This document shows, one piece after another, positions 33,136 through 42,917 of a stretch of 62,137 nt of DNA; position 1 is the first letter of the stretch, and each line of letters starts with the position of its first letter. The notes under the pieces are model-generated. The model was not told where the DNA came from. It saw nothing but the letters and a program-made list of their open reading frames with translations, and made no database searches. This DNA is from Paucibacter sp. KBW04 (GTDB lineage Bacteria; Pseudomonadota; Gammaproteobacteria; Burkholderiales; Burkholderiaceae_C). A program made the position numbers and the translations under genes. The DNA lies in contig NZ_QAJN01000020.1 in the NCBI RefSeq assembly GCF_003852425.1, positions 1 to 62,137 of the forward strand, given 5' to 3'.

Positions 33136-35270
33136 ACGTCCTGCCCTTCCAGGCACCGCCTCCGACCTCAGATCCTGCTCCGTACGCAGCCCTGCTGGAG
33201 GGCCTGCTGGAGGCGACCTGGTTGGTGGACGGGCAAAGCCGCTGCATCCTGGCCGTGAACGCGGCGGCGACACGCCTGCTGGGCGTGCCGCCCGAGCAAT
33301 TGCTGGGGCAGCTGGTGGAGTCGCTGGCGCAGACGCCGGAAGATGCCTTGTTCTGGCAGGAAGCGGCAACCGACCCTCGGGCCTTGCTCAATTCCGAGAC
33401 CATGATGCGCCATGCCGATGGCCATCTGCTGTGGGTGACCCGCCGTATCACCTTTATTGCGCCGGGCGAGAGTGCATTGCCGGCACGCGGCGGCTATTGG
33501 TTGGTCGCCATGTATGACCAAACGCGCCAGCGCCAGTCCGAGGACGAGCGGGAGGCCTTGGTGGCCGAGTTGCAGGCGACGCTGGAGTCCACCGCCGACG
33601 GCATTCTGGTGGCCGATCTGGCTGGCCGCATGCGTTCCTTCAACCGCCGTTTTGCGGCCATGTGGGGCATTCCGGTCGATTTGCTGCGGGCCCGGGATGA
33701 CGAGGCGGTGCAGCTGTGGATGCGGCGCAGCGTTTGCGAAGCTGGGGCCTACGCCGCTCGCTTGGCCGCCATTCAAGACGCTCCCTTGCTGCAGAGCAGC
33801 GACATCATCAAGCTGCTGGATGGCCGGGTGCTGGAGCGGGTCTCACTGCCGCAGTTCAGCCGTGGCCGGCCGATAGGGCGGGTGTTCTCCTATCGCGATC
33901 TGAGCGAAAAGCTGGCCGCCAGCCAGCGCATCGAGGAGTTGGCCCATTCGGACATGCTCACCGGCCTGCCCAACCGCCGCGCCCTGGGTGAGCGCATCGA
34001 ATACATGAAGGCCGTGGCCAAGCGGGAAAGCGGTTTGTTTGCCCTGCTCAATGTTGATCTGGATCGGTTCCAGCAGATCAACGAAACCCTGGGTCACTCC
34101 TATGGTGACCGGGTCTTGAAGGAAGTGGCCGAACGGCTCAAGGACTGCCTGCGTGAGGTGGATTCGGTGGCCAGAGTCAGTGGCGATCAGTTTGCGCTCT
34201 TGATTCATCAGGCCGACGCTCGCGGCGCCGAGCATGCGGCGCGCCGGGTGCAGGAGACCATGTCCCGGCCCTTTAATTTCGATACCCTCAGCTTTACCGT
34301 CACCTGCAGCACCGGCATTGCCCTGTTCCCGGGCGATGGCAGCAATGCGGATGAGTTGATGGCCAGTGCCGAACGGGCCATGCACTGGGTCAAGGAGAGC
34401 GGCCGCGGAGGCTTCCATTTCCACCGCCCCCGCAAGGAAGTGGATCTGCTGTCGCGCATGCGCCTGGATCACGCCATGCGCCAGGCCTTGCAAGAGGGGC
34501 AGTTCCGCCTGCACTTTCAGCCGCAGCTGGCGCTGAGCAGCGGTCAGGTGATCGGGGCCGAGGCCTTGATTCGCTGGCGCGATCCCTTGCGCGGTGAGAT
34601 CTCGCCCTCCGAGTTCATCCCGGTGGCCGAGGAAAGTGGCTTTGTGGTGGCTATAGGCGAATGGGTGCTGCAGCAAGCGGTGGAGCAGGCCTCGGCCTGG
34701 CTGCGCAAGGGGTGGCGCATGCCGGTGGCGGTCAATGTCTCGGCCTTGCAATTCCAGCAGTCCCGCTTTGTGGATACGGTGGCCCTTGCCTTGCGATCCT
34801 CGGGTCTGCCGCCGGCCTTGCTGGAGTTGGAGCTGACCGAAGGCATCTTGCTCGGTGATGCCGAGGAGGCCTTGCATCGCTTGAAAGCTCTGGCTGCTCT
34901 GGGTGTATGCATGTCCATCGACGACTTTGGCACGGGATACTCCAGCCTGGCCTATCTGAAGCGTTTCCCGATTCAGCGTTTGAAGATAGACCGCAGTTTT
35001 ATTCAGGGCCTGCCGGCAGATGCTAGCGATGTTGGCATCGTCAACGCCATCATTCAGATGGGGCAGGCCTTGCGCCTGCACGTGATTGCCGAAGGCGTGG
35101 AGACCGAGGCGCAGCGCGACTTTCTGGCGCGGGCGGGCTGTGATGAGTTTCAGGGCTTTCTTTATGCGCCGGCCTTGGATGCGGCGGCGTTTGAAGAAAG
35201 AGTGTGGCGCAGCGGCAAGGCGCCGCCAGGTCGCAGCGGCCGCCACCTGCTGGGCGGGCTGCTGGGTTGA
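33132..35270 (+). CDS. PAS-(degenerate GGDEF)-EAL c-di-GMP phosphodiesterase
   Basis: 712 residues, GTG start coupled to the preceding stop. Two PAS-like segments, then a GGDEF domain whose signature is SGDQF (350-354), so no cyclase activity is expected, then an EAL domain with EALIRW (477-482), VNVSALQFQ, ELTEGILL, DDFGTGYSSL, LKIDRSF and AEGVETEAQ, all intact. The protein likely degrades c-di-GMP; the dead GGDEF may bind GTP as a regulator. Works with the HD-GYP protein upstream. Confidence 0.9.
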   Translation: MNVLPFQAPPPTSDPAPYAALLEGLLEATWLVDGQSRCILAVNAAATRLLGVPPEQLLGQLVESLAQTPEDALFWQEAATDPRALLNSETMMRHADGHLLWVTRRITFIAPGESALPARGGYWLVAMYDQTRQRQSEDEREALVAELQATLESTADGILVADLAGRMRSFNRRFAAMWGIPVDLLRARDDEAVQLWMRRSVCEAGAYAARLAAIQDAPLLQSSDIIKLLDGRVLERVSLPQFSRGRPIGRVFSYRDLSEKLAASQRIEELAHSDMLTGLPNRRALGERIEYMKAVAKRESGLFALLNVDLDRFQQINETLGHSYGDRVLKEVAERLKDCLREVDSVARVSGDQFALLIHQADARGAEHAARRVQETMSRPFNFDTLSFTVTCSTGIALFPGDGSNADELMASAERAMHWVKESGRGGFHFHRPRKEVDLLSRMRLDHAMRQALQEGQFRLHFQPQLALSSGQVIGAEALIRWRDPLRGEISPSEFIPVAEESGFVVAIGEWVLQQAVEQASAWLRKGWRMPVAVNVSALQFQQSRFVDTVALALRSSGLPPALLELELTEGILLGDAEEALHRLKALAALGVCMSIDDFGTGYSSLAYLKRFPIQRLKIDRSFIQGLPADASDVGIVNAIIQMGQALRLHVIAEGVETEAQRDFLARAGCDEFQGFLYAPALDAAAFEERVWRSGKAPPGRSGRHLLGGLLG

Positions 35271-35271
35271 G

Positions 35272-35318
35272 GGGCTCTGGAAATGCATCGCAGGCGGTGC
35301 ATCTCCAGAGCCCTTTTT
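35272..35318 (+). terminator. Terminator after the EAL gene
   Basis: GGGCTCTGG ... CCAGAGCCC with an inner ATGCA/TGCAT stem, followed by TTTTT. Confidence 0.85.
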
Positions 35319-35429
35319 CGATGCAGCTCTCTAGTTTGCCGCACCTGTTTGCTGGTTTGCCCAAGTGGCGAACGGCGCGCCTGCACTCACAATGGTGGCA
35401 GACCGTGAAGAGCGAACAAGGAGGGTGCT

Positions 35430-35753
35430 GTGATCTATAAATTCAAGTCCAAGGCCGCTGCCGATGTGATCATGTTGGGGCCACAGGGCGAGCAGATCCT
35501 GCGCCTGCTCGGTCGCGAACCCTCGGCCCAAGGCATCTTGCTCAAGGATCAGCTGACCCCGGCCATTGCCAACCTGGAGCGGGCGGTGGCCGAGGACGAA
35601 GCCCGCTTTGCCCAAGCGGTGGCCGAAGCCGAGGCGGCCGGTGAGCCCGCACCCCGGCGCGCCGAGGTCAGTCTCAAGCAGCGCGCCTGGCCTTTTGTGG
35701 AACTGTTGCGTTACAGCCTTGCTGCGGGGCAAGACGTGGTCTGGGGTGTCTGA
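35430..35753 (+). CDS. DUF1840 family protein
   Basis: 107 residues, GTG start with AAGGAGGGTGCT just upstream. IYKFKSKAAADVIMLGPQGE and the C-terminal QRAWPFVELLRYSLAAGQDVVWG match DUF1840, a small cytoplasmic family of beta/gammaproteobacteria with unknown role. The mid-part is charged and probably helical. It precedes the phosphatase by 3 bp, so the two are cotranscribed. Confidence 0.88.
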   Translation: MIYKFKSKAAADVIMLGPQGEQILRLLGREPSAQGILLKDQLTPAIANLERAVAEDEARFAQAVAEAEAAGEPAPRRAEVSLKQRAWPFVELLRYSLAAGQDVVWGV

Positions 35754-35756
35754 GGC

Positions 35757-36428
35757 ATGAGTCTGGACGGCAGCACGCGCATCCTGGCGATTCGCCACGG
35801 CGAAACCGCCTGGAATCGCGAGGCGCGCATCCAGGGGCAGCTGGACATTCCCCTCAATGAAACCGGCCTGGCCCAGGCCCAGCGTCTGGCGCGGGCGCTG
35901 GTGGGCGAAGGCATTGACGCCTTGTATGCCAGCGACCTGAGTCGGGCGCGCCAGACCGCTGCGGCGGTGGTCGCTGAACTTGGCTTGGAGCTGCGCCTGG
36001 ACGCCGAGTTGCGGGAGCGCAGCTTTGGCGTGTTCGAGGGGCATAGCTGGCCTGAGATCACCGCCCGCTGGCCCGCCGAGAGCGAGGCCTGGCGGCGCCG
36101 GGATGCAGATTTCGGCGCCCCTGGTGGCGAGGTTTTGCAGGACTTCTATCAACGCAGCGTGGCGGCCTTCGAGCGCATCGCACGCGCTCACCCTGGGCAA
36201 ACCCTGGCCATCGTGACGCATGGCGGCGTCTTGGATTGCTTGCATCGGGCGGGTTCGCGCCAGTCATTGACGGCCCCGCGCAGCTGGAAACTGGGCAATG
36301 CGGCGATCAACCGATTGCTTTATTCGCCGCAGGGCTTCACCGTCGTGGGTTGGAATGACGAGTTCCATCTCGACGGACTGCTCCCTCAGACCTCGACTCA
36401 GGACGAGCCCAAGCCGGCTCGGGCCTGA
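35757..36428 (+). CDS. Histidine phosphatase family protein (phosphoglycerate-mutase-like)
   Basis: 223 residues. ILAIRHGETAWN holds the catalytic RHG; ALYASDLSRARQTA and LRERSFGVFEGHSW follow, and a C-terminal IVTHGGVLDCL completes the two-His pocket. It hydrolyses a phosphate monoester; the substrate is unknown (GpmB/CobC-like). It is cytoplasmic and probably in an operon with DUF1840. Confidence 0.88.
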   Translation: MSLDGSTRILAIRHGETAWNREARIQGQLDIPLNETGLAQAQRLARALVGEGIDALYASDLSRARQTAAAVVAELGLELRLDAELRERSFGVFEGHSWPEITARWPAESEAWRRRDADFGAPGGEVLQDFYQRSVAAFERIARAHPGQTLAIVTHGGVLDCLHRAGSRQSLTAPRSWKLGNAAINRLLYSPQGFTVVGWNDEFHLDGLLPQTSTQDEPKPARA

Positions 36429-36460
36429 ATTCTCTCCACTCTTGACCGCTTGGTTTGCCG

Positions 36461-37561
36461 ATGGAAGCTGCACAGATCATTGTTCTCGTGGCCCCGCTGT
36501 TTTTTCTGCTGATCGGGGTGGAGTATTGGGTGGGGCGGCGCCGTGGCCGCAATGCCTACCGACTCAATGATGCGCTAAGCAGCATCGGGCTCGGCATGGT
36601 CAGCCAATTGGTGGGCGGCCTGACCAAGCTGTTCACGCTGGGCATCTATGTCTGGGTTTACGAGCACTGGGCCTTGCTGCCCGGTTTGTCCAAGGACTCC
36701 CTGATGGTCTGGGGTTTGGGCCTGCTGATCTACGACTTCCTCTATTACTGGCATCACCGCTTCGGTCATACGGTGGCCTTGTTCTGGGCGGCTCATGCCG
36801 TGCATCACCAGAGTGAGGACTACAACCTGTCCACCGCCCTGCGCCAAACCAGCAGTGGCTGGCTGGCGGGCTGGATCTTCTACCTTCCCATGGCCTTGAT
36901 CGGCTTCCCGCCCCTGGTCTTTGTGGTGGTGGCCTTGATCGACCTGCTGTATCAATACTGGGTCCACACCCAGCAGATCGGCCGTTTGGGCTGGTTTGAC
37001 CGCTGGTTCTGCTCGCCCTCTAACCACCGCGTTCATCACGCCGTCAACGACCCCTATCTGGACCGGAACTATGGTGGCATCCTGATTTTGTGGGACCGTC
37101 TCTTCGGTAGTTTTCAGGAAGAGCTGGACGAGGAGCCCTGTGTTTATGGGACAAGAGACGCCTTGCAAAGCTGGAATCCCTGGGTCGCCAACTGGCATGT
37201 CTACGGCTTCTTGCTGAAAAAAACAGCAGCGACGCCAGGCTTGATCAACAAGCTGAGGGTCTGGTGGGAGCCTGCGCACTGGCAGCCGCCGGGAGTCGCT
37301 GCCGCCAAGAGCGAGGCCTATGACCCCAGGGCGCAACAGCGCTATGACCCCCAGGTGTCGCCCCTGCGCCGCCGCTTGGCCAGCCTGTTGTTTGTGCTGG
37401 TCTTGGGCCTGACCAGCTGGGGTTTGTGGCAGGCGCATCTGCTGACTTGGTGGCAGCAGGCCGAGGTCTTGGCGGTGGTGATGGTGGGTTTGTGGGCGGT
37501 CTCCCGGCTGTGCAGCAGAGCGACTCAAACCGTCTCGTCGAGTCAAACCAAGCCCGCCTGA
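36461..37561 (+). CDS. Sterol desaturase/fatty acid hydroxylase family membrane protein
   Basis: 366 residues from ATG 36461 (a TTG at 36455 is less likely). Several hydrophobic helices carry the di-iron His boxes: YWHHRFGH, AHAVHHQSEDYN and NHRVHHAVND. These bind two irons for hydroxylation of lipids. A further cluster of hydrophobic helices fills the last third. Physiological substrate unknown. Confidence 0.87.
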   Translation: MEAAQIIVLVAPLFFLLIGVEYWVGRRRGRNAYRLNDALSSIGLGMVSQLVGGLTKLFTLGIYVWVYEHWALLPGLSKDSLMVWGLGLLIYDFLYYWHHRFGHTVALFWAAHAVHHQSEDYNLSTALRQTSSGWLAGWIFYLPMALIGFPPLVFVVVALIDLLYQYWVHTQQIGRLGWFDRWFCSPSNHRVHHAVNDPYLDRNYGGILILWDRLFGSFQEELDEEPCVYGTRDALQSWNPWVANWHVYGFLLKKTAATPGLINKLRVWWEPAHWQPPGVAAAKSEAYDPRAQQRYDPQVSPLRRRLASLLFVLVLGLTSWGLWQAHLLTWWQQAEVLAVVMVGLWAVSRLCSRATQTVSSSQTKPA

Positions 37562-37647
37562 TCCAGGTCTAAATCAAGGCCAGGCAAGTGCTGAAGCGCA
37601 TGGCCAGGGGTGTATCAGATAAGTGTTGCAATTTCGCGTCGAATGAT

Positions 37648-37675
37648 TTGGCGCCGAACTACGGACTTCTATACT
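37648..37675 (+). promoter_or_regulatory. Sigma-70 promoter of the porin
   Basis: TTGGCG (37648-37653), 16-bp spacer, TATACT (37670-37675), about 65 bp before the porin start. Confidence 0.7.
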
Positions 37676-37742
37676 CGCTCCACATTGCGCTCAAAGACCG
37701 GGCATTGAAGCCCAGCACAAACTTAACTCACAAAGGTAAACG

Positions 37743-38678
37743 ATGAAAAAGATCGCTCTCGTGGCAGCTCTGGCCGCCGTCGCAGCTCCCGCAGCATTCG
37801 CTCAAAGCTCGGTCACCCTGTGGGGCCGTATCAACACCTCGGTTGAAAGCCAAAAGGTTGCAGACCAAGACCGCAAGGCCGTTGTGCAGAACAACTCTTC
37901 GCGTCTGGGCTTCAAGGGCACCGAAGATCTGGGTGGCGGTTTGAAGGCTAGCTTCCTGCTGGAACACGGTCTGAATTCCGATGACGGCAAGGCTACCAAC
38001 ACCGCCTTCTGGAATCGTGAAGCCGCTGTGCAATTGAGCGGCAGCTTCGGTACCGTCAAGCTGGGCCGTTGGACCAATGGTTCCTACTTTGCTACGGCCG
38101 ACTATGTGTCCATGCACAACCATGACACCGGCACCTCTTCCGACGCGCTGTACTCTGGCGTGGGCTGGACCGAATCCAACAAGGTCGGCTACTTCACCCC
38201 CAACTACGGCGGCTTCACCGCTGAAATCACCGCTCACGCGGGTGAAAACGTCGACAAGCGCGCTTTCGACCTGTCGGCTAACTACGACCAAGGTCCTCTG
38301 CACCTGGGTTTTGGCTACAGCAACCAAGGCGATGCCAACCAGTACGCCATCCGCGGCTTGTATGAGCTGGGCGCTTTCACCTTCGGTGGCTACTACCAGC
38401 GTGAAGACATCGGTACCGGCGCCAAGCCGACCCGCAATATCGGCCGCGTCTCCGCTATGTACACCATGGGCGCTTCCGAGTTCCACGTGAACGTCGGTGG
38501 TACCGAGTCTGGCGGCGCTTATGGTTCCAATGGCGCCAAGCAATACACCCTGGGTTACAACTACAACCTGAGCAAGCGCACCAAGGTGTACGGTTTCTAC
38601 ACCGCCATCGACAGCACCGCTAACAACAAGGTCGGCGATTTTGACTCTGTGGCTGTTGGCGTCCGCCACAACTTCTGA
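37743..38678 (+). CDS. Gram-negative porin
   Basis: 311 residues. N-terminal signal peptide ends APAAFAQ, then SVTLWGRINTSVE and SRLGFKGTEDLGGGLKASF typical of betaproteobacterial 16-stranded trimeric porins; the C-terminus ends VAVGVRHNF with the terminal Phe required for outer-membrane insertion. Shorter than most family members (330-380), suggesting trimmed loops. Codon use differs from neighbours (preferred codons), as for a highly expressed gene. Strong promoter and terminator flank it. Confidence 0.93.
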   Translation: MKKIALVAALAAVAAPAAFAQSSVTLWGRINTSVESQKVADQDRKAVVQNNSSRLGFKGTEDLGGGLKASFLLEHGLNSDDGKATNTAFWNREAAVQLSGSFGTVKLGRWTNGSYFATADYVSMHNHDTGTSSDALYSGVGWTESNKVGYFTPNYGGFTAEITAHAGENVDKRAFDLSANYDQGPLHLGFGYSNQGDANQYAIRGLYELGAFTFGGYYQREDIGTGAKPTRNIGRVSAMYTMGASEFHVNVGGTESGGAYGSNGAKQYTLGYNYNLSKRTKVYGFYTAIDSTANNKVGDFDSVAVGVRHNF

Positions 38679-38696
38679 TCGATTTCGAACAGATGC

Positions 38697-38726
38697 AAAA
38701 AAGCGACCTTCGGGTCGCTTTTTTTG
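38697..38726 (+). terminator. Porin terminator
   Basis: AAAAAAGCGACC-TTCG-GGTCGCTTTTTTT, textbook stem with a T-run. Confidence 0.93.
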
Positions 38727-38781
38727 TGTCGGCGTGACTGCGGAAGAACTCAGTAGCACGGCCCTTTGAGTGGGTCGTTAC

Positions 38782-39843
38782 TTACTCCTCGAACAGCTGT
38801 CCAGCCACCTTGGGCGGTGTCACCCCCAGATGGCGAAAGGCTGCCAAGGTGGCGACCCGGCCGCGCGGCGTGCGTTGCAGATAGCCTTGCTGGATCAGAT
38901 AGGGTTCGATCACGTCCTCGATGGTGCCGGCCTCTTCGCCGATGGCGGCGGCCACGTTCTCCAGGCCCACGGGCCCGCCGTCAAAGCGGTGCACAATGGC
39001 TTCCAGCAGCTTGCGGTCCATCAGATCGAAGCCCTGCGGGTCCACGTCCAGCATGGCCAAGGCCTTGTCGGCCACGCTCTTGCCGATATGGCCGTTACTT
39101 TTCACCTCGGCGTAGTCGCGCACCCGACGCAGCAGGCGGTTGGCGATACGCGGTGTGCCGCGTGAGCGGCGAGCAATCTCCAAGGCGCCTTCGGCGTCGA
39201 TGGGCGTGTTGAGCAGGGCGGCCGAGCGCGTCACGATGCGCTGCAATTCCAGCGCGGTATAGAACTCCAGCCGCGCCACGATGCCGAAGCGGTCGCGCAA
39301 GGGGTTGGTCAGCATGCCGGCTCGGGTGGTGGCACCGACCAGGGTGAAGGGTTGCAGATCCAGTTTGATGGATCTGGCGGCCGGACCCTCGCCAATCATG
39401 ATGTCGATTTGATAGTCCTCCAGCGCGGGGTAGAGGATTTCCTCCACCACCGGCGAAAGCCTGTGTATCTCATCGATGAAGAGCACATCGTTCTTCTCAA
39501 GATTGGTCAGGATGGCGGCCAGATCCTTGGGCTTTTCCAGCACCGGCCCGGAGGTCTGGCGCAGATTGACGCCCAACTCCGCGGCAATGATGTGGGACAG
39601 CGTGGTCTTGCCCAGGCCCGGCGGACCGAAGAGCAGCACATGATCCATGGCCTCATCGCGTTTGCGGGCCGCGCCGATGAAGATCTCCAACTGCTCGCGG
39701 GCCTTGGTCTGGCCCACATACTCATCCAGCAGCTTAGGACGCAGGGCCCGCTCGATGGCCTCTTCTTTGGGCGAGGTGGGGGCGGCGCTGATGACGCGCT
39801 GCTGCTGCGGCGCGCTGGCGAAATCGTCGGTCTGGATGCTCAT
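38782..39843 (-). CDS. ruvB: Holliday junction helicase RuvB
   Basis: 353 residues. [20 protein letters not shown] is Walker [12 protein letters not shown]alker B, and [20 protein letters not shown] holds sensor and Arg-finger region; the C-terminal winged helix has [16 protein letters not shown]. It is the AAA+ motor driving branch migration with RuvA. It follows ruvA by ~9 bp on the same strand. Confidence 0.97.
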   Translation of the reverse strand: MSIQTDDFASAPQQQRVISAAPTSPKEEAIERALRPKLLDEYVGQTKAREQLEIFIGAARKRDEAMDHVLLFGPPGLGKTTLSHIIAAELGVNLRQTSGPVLEKPKDLAAILTNLEKNDVLFIDEIHRLSPVVEEILYPALEDYQIDIMIGEGPAARSIKLDLQPFTLVGATTRAGMLTNPLRDRFGIVARLEFYTALELQRIVTRSAALLNTPIDAEGALEIARRSRGTPRIANRLLRRVRDYAEVKSNGHIGKSVADKALAMLDVDPQGFDLMDRKLLEAIVHRFDGGPVGLENVAAAIGEEAGTIEDVIEPYLIQQGYLQRTPRGRVATLAAFRHLGVTPPKVAGQLFEE

Positions 39844-39852
39844 GCGTCTGGA

Positions 39853-40425
39853 TTATCGCGACAAGGACTTCAAGGCCAGCTTGATGCCATCGCTAACGCC
39901 CACATCCGGCGGCAAGGCTTTCAAGGCCAGGCCTGCCTCTTTCTCGCTATAGCCCAGGGCGATCAAGGCCTGCAGGATATCGGCCTGATTGTCATTGCTG
40001 AGGGTCAGCGGCGAGGCTAGATCGGCGCCCAGCTTGCCTTTTAGTTCCAGCAGCAGGCGCTCGGCCGTTTTCTTGCCGATGCCGGGCACCTTGACCAGGC
40101 GTGCCACCTCTTGCCTTGTCACCGCCTGGCCCAGTTCCGCGACCGACAAGCCCGACAAGAGACTCAAGGCCATCTTGGGCCCGACGCCGGTGATCTTGAT
40201 GAGTTGCCGGAAGGCGCCGCGCTCTTCGCTGCTCAGGAACCCGAACAGGATCTGCGCATCCTCCCGCACCACGAAATGGGTCAGCAGGCTGACCTTCTCG
40301 CCCAGGCCGGGCAGGTTGTAGAAGGTGCTCATGGGCACGTCGACTTCGTAGCCGACGCCCTGGACATCGACGAGGACTTGCGGGGGCGATTTTTCCGCGA
40401 TGACGCCAGTGAGTCTGCCTATCAT
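39853..40425 (-). CDS. ruvA: Holliday junction DNA-binding protein RuvA
   Basis: 190 residues from ATG 40425 ([12 protein letters not shown]); upstream extension is unlike RuvA. OB-fold N-terminus, then HhH motifs [16 protein letters not shown] and [18 protein letters not shown], then a C-terminal RuvB-binding domain after an acidic linker. It binds four-way junctions as a tetramer. ruvA starts 44 bp after the stop of a response regulator gene on the same strand, so read-through from the two-component operon is possible. Confidence 0.95.
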   Translation of the reverse strand: MIGRLTGVIAEKSPPQVLVDVQGVGYEVDVPMSTFYNLPGLGEKVSLLTHFVVREDAQILFGFLSSEERGAFRQLIKITGVGPKMALSLLSGLSVAELGQAVTRQEVARLVKVPGIGKKTAERLLLELKGKLGADLASPLTLSNDNQADILQALIALGYSEKEAGLALKALPPDVGVSDGIKLALKSLSR

Positions 40426-40468
40426 CGCTTGATTATCGGGTCGTTCCTGGCGGGCCGAAGCGGGGCGT

Positions 40469-41122
40469 TCAGTTCCTGCCGAACAGGCCCAGGCGCTGGG
40501 CTTCCAAAGCGGCTTCGGCACGCGAAGACACATTGAGCTTGCGGTAGATTTGCTTCACATAGTCGGCGATGGTGTGGCGGGACAAGCCCAGCTGCACGCC
40601 GATCTCCGGCAAGGTGTAGCCCTTGGCCACGCGCAAGAGCACCTCGGTTTCGCGGTCGGTGAGCGAGACTTCATGCAGCACGGCCGCAACCTGTGGGCGC
40701 TTTTGGTTAGCGAAATGCGCGATCACCTTGCGTGCGATGGAGGGTGACAGCGGCGGCTCGCCCTGGCTCATGCGCTGCAGCTGCTCAAACAGCAGCTCGC
40801 GCGACTGCTCTTTCAGCAGATAGCCGAAGGCGCCGGCTTGCAGGGCGGGGAAGAGATGCTCGTCGTCGTCGTGGATGGTGACGATGACGGACTGCACCTC
40901 GGGCTGTTTTTCGCGCAAGGCGGCGATCACATCCACGCCCGAGCCGTCGGGCAGGCCCAGGTCCAGCAAGGCCAGGGTGAAGCGCTGGCTGTTCACCAAG
41001 GCCAGGGCATCTTGCACGCGCGAGCATTCGGTGATTTGAGCGTTGGAGAACACCTGTTTCACCAAGGCCTTCAACCAGGCGCGAATTTCAGGAATGTCTT
41101 CAAGCAGAAGGATGTGGTCCAT
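40469..41122 (-). CDS. NarL/LuxR-type response regulator
   Basis: 217 residues from ATG 41122 ([16 protein letters not shown]). The receiver has LLEDIPE with a reduced acidic pair (ED) and a phospho-acceptor Asp in [13 protein letters not shown]; the LuxR HTH is [20 protein letters not shown] to [16 protein letters not shown]. It is the partner of the kinase upstream on the same strand (190-bp gap). Target genes are unknown. Confidence 0.9.
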   Translation of the reverse strand: MDHILLLEDIPEIRAWLKALVKQVFSNAQITECSRVQDALALVNSQRFTLALLDLGLPDGSGVDVIAALREKQPEVQSVIVTIHDDDEHLFPALQAGAFGYLLKEQSRELLFEQLQRMSQGEPPLSPSIARKVIAHFANQKRPQVAAVLHEVSLTDRETEVLLRVAKGYTLPEIGVQLGLSRHTIADYVKQIYRKLNVSSRAEAALEAQRLGLFGRN

Positions 41123-41311
41123 GGTCGTTTTGCTTCCTGTGAGGGCGCGCGGCCGGCGCTCGGTCTTTCGTTCGAGGTCTGGTTTCAGGCGGAGCAGCGG
41201 GCAGCGCAAAGTTCGTCGCTTGCCAACGGTAAGGCTTTATCGGCCCGCCGCCTAGCTGCCTGAAGCAGCAAGCCGGGAATTGTCGTCGCTAGCGGCGGTT
41301 TCGGTGCAGAT

Positions 41312-42805
41312 TCAGAGCGGAATCGTGAGACGAATCACGGTTCCCCAGCCGGGGCCGGACTCCACCAGGCATTGACCATGCATCTGCTTGGCGCGCGACT
41401 TCATGCTGGCCATGCCGTGGCCGCGGTCCAGGCGTCCGTCCAATTCGGCGGGTATGCCCTGGCCGTTGTCCTGGATGACGACCAGGAAGTCGCCGTCCTG
41501 CACATTGCAGCTGATGGTGCAGTGGGTACCACCGCTGTGCTTGATGATATTGCTGACGGCCTCGCGGAAGATGCGTGTGGTTTGCACGTAAGCCCGCGCC
41601 GGCAGGGTGTGGACCACATCCTCGGCCGGGGCCTTCCACTCGGCCAGGATATTGGCCTGACCCAGGCGTGACACCACCTCGGCCCGCCAGTCTCCCAGCG
41701 CGTCCAGCAGTTGCACCGGCTTGCCGGTGAGGCCGCGTACCGACAAGCGCATCTCTTCCAGCGCCTCGCGGGCCAGGGTGGAGATGCGGTCCGATTCGCT
41801 AGTATGGACGATGGTCAGCAGCTTGGCGCCCAGGTCGTCATGCAGATCGGCGGCGATGCGCTTGCGTTCGCGCTCGGTCACCTGCTCCAGCTTTTGTTCC
41901 ACCGTGCCGGCAAAGCTGCGCTCCATCTCGGCTACTTTCTCGGCCATGCCTTGCTCGATTTGCACCTGACGCAGATCGCTGTCGCGCCGGGCGCGCGCAA
42001 AGCTGGCCACGAACTGCAGGCCCAGGGCGATCATCAGCACCGGCTGAGCCAGCACCAGCCACACCGTCCAGGCGGGCAGCAGGGGCAGCATGGCCAGTGC
42101 TTGGTCGCCCAGCATGGCCAGGCAGCACAGACCGATCAGGGCGCTTAGCTTGAGCAGATCGGCGCGCTCCTTGGCCGGGACCGGGGTGATCGCTTGCAGC
42201 GAAGTCCAGCGCTGGCGCAGATACCAGGCCAGCAGGACGACCAACTCCAGCGTCAAGGCGGCATGCCAGATGCGGGCCAGGGCGAAGTCGCTGAAAAATC
42301 CCGCGATCAACACGCAGGCCGGCGCCACGAATACCTGCCACCACAGCGCCTGCTCCAGGCGGGGCAGAGGCTTGTCCAGTTGGCGGGTCAGATAGTGCAT
42401 GCCAAACATCACCACCAGGGCCAGCATCAGCAGAATCACCGCCTGCAGCCACAGCGCAGGCGCCACGGTGGCGAAACGCAGGACTTGATAGGCCACGCCG
42501 GCCAGCATCATGCTGCCCAGACAGCTGACCTGCGATTCACGCGGATAGAGGCGGGCGATGATCTCCGCCGTAATGCTCAAAATCAGCAGCATGCCAAGCA
42601 GCCATTGATGCGCTTGCAGGGCCGAGAAGCCCAGCTGCAGCTGCATGGGCTCGCCCCCGCCGCTGGCGGCTTGCGACCAGCCAGCAACGGGCCAGAGCAG
42701 GGCCGCAAGCAGCAGGCTTGCGCCGGCGGCAAGACCTATCGGATTGAAACGGCGCAGCCATCCCATCTGCCCCGTCCCCGCATGATTCGATGTGCGTTTT
42801 TGCAT
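41312..42805 (-). CDS. Membrane sensor histidine kinase (HisKA_3/NarX group)
   Basis: 497 residues from ATG 42805; the frame runs to 43030 but that part overlaps phoH antisense, and ATG 42766 is an alternative. N-terminal helices (GLAAGASLLLAALLWPVAGW is the first) are followed by about six more. The H-box is ERKRIAADLHDDLGAKLLTI, and the HATPase has IRIFREAVSNIIKHSGG-like and DNGQGIPAE plus GHGMASMKSRAK. It phosphorylates the NarL-type regulator downstream. No periplasmic sensor domain is visible, so signals within the membrane are likely. Confidence 0.87.
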   Translation of the reverse strand: MQKRTSNHAGTGQMGWLRRFNPIGLAAGASLLLAALLWPVAGWSQAASGGGEPMQLQLGFSALQAHQWLLGMLLILSITAEIIARLYPRESQVSCLGSMMLAGVAYQVLRFATVAPALWLQAVILLMLALVVMFGMHYLTRQLDKPLPRLEQALWWQVFVAPACVLIAGFFSDFALARIWHAALTLELVVLLAWYLRQRWTSLQAITPVPAKERADLLKLSALIGLCCLAMLGDQALAMLPLLPAWTVWLVLAQPVLMIALGLQFVASFARARRDSDLRQVQIEQGMAEKVAEMERSFAGTVEQKLEQVTERERKRIAADLHDDLGAKLLTIVHTSESDRISTLAREALEEMRLSVRGLTGKPVQLLDALGDWRAEVVSRLGQANILAEWKAPAEDVVHTLPARAYVQTTRIFREAVSNIIKHSGGTHCTISCNVQDGDFLVVIQDNGQGIPAELDGRLDRGHGMASMKSRAKQMHGQCLVESGPGWGTVIRLTIPL

Positions 42806-42917
42806 GAGGGGCGATTGTGCAGTAGCGGGGGCACGGCTGGAACTCCCCAGAGTCGATGGCTTTTCACCCGCCAGCGACAATAGTGACTTTCTTGGATTTG
42901 ATTGAGAAAGTGCTGAC

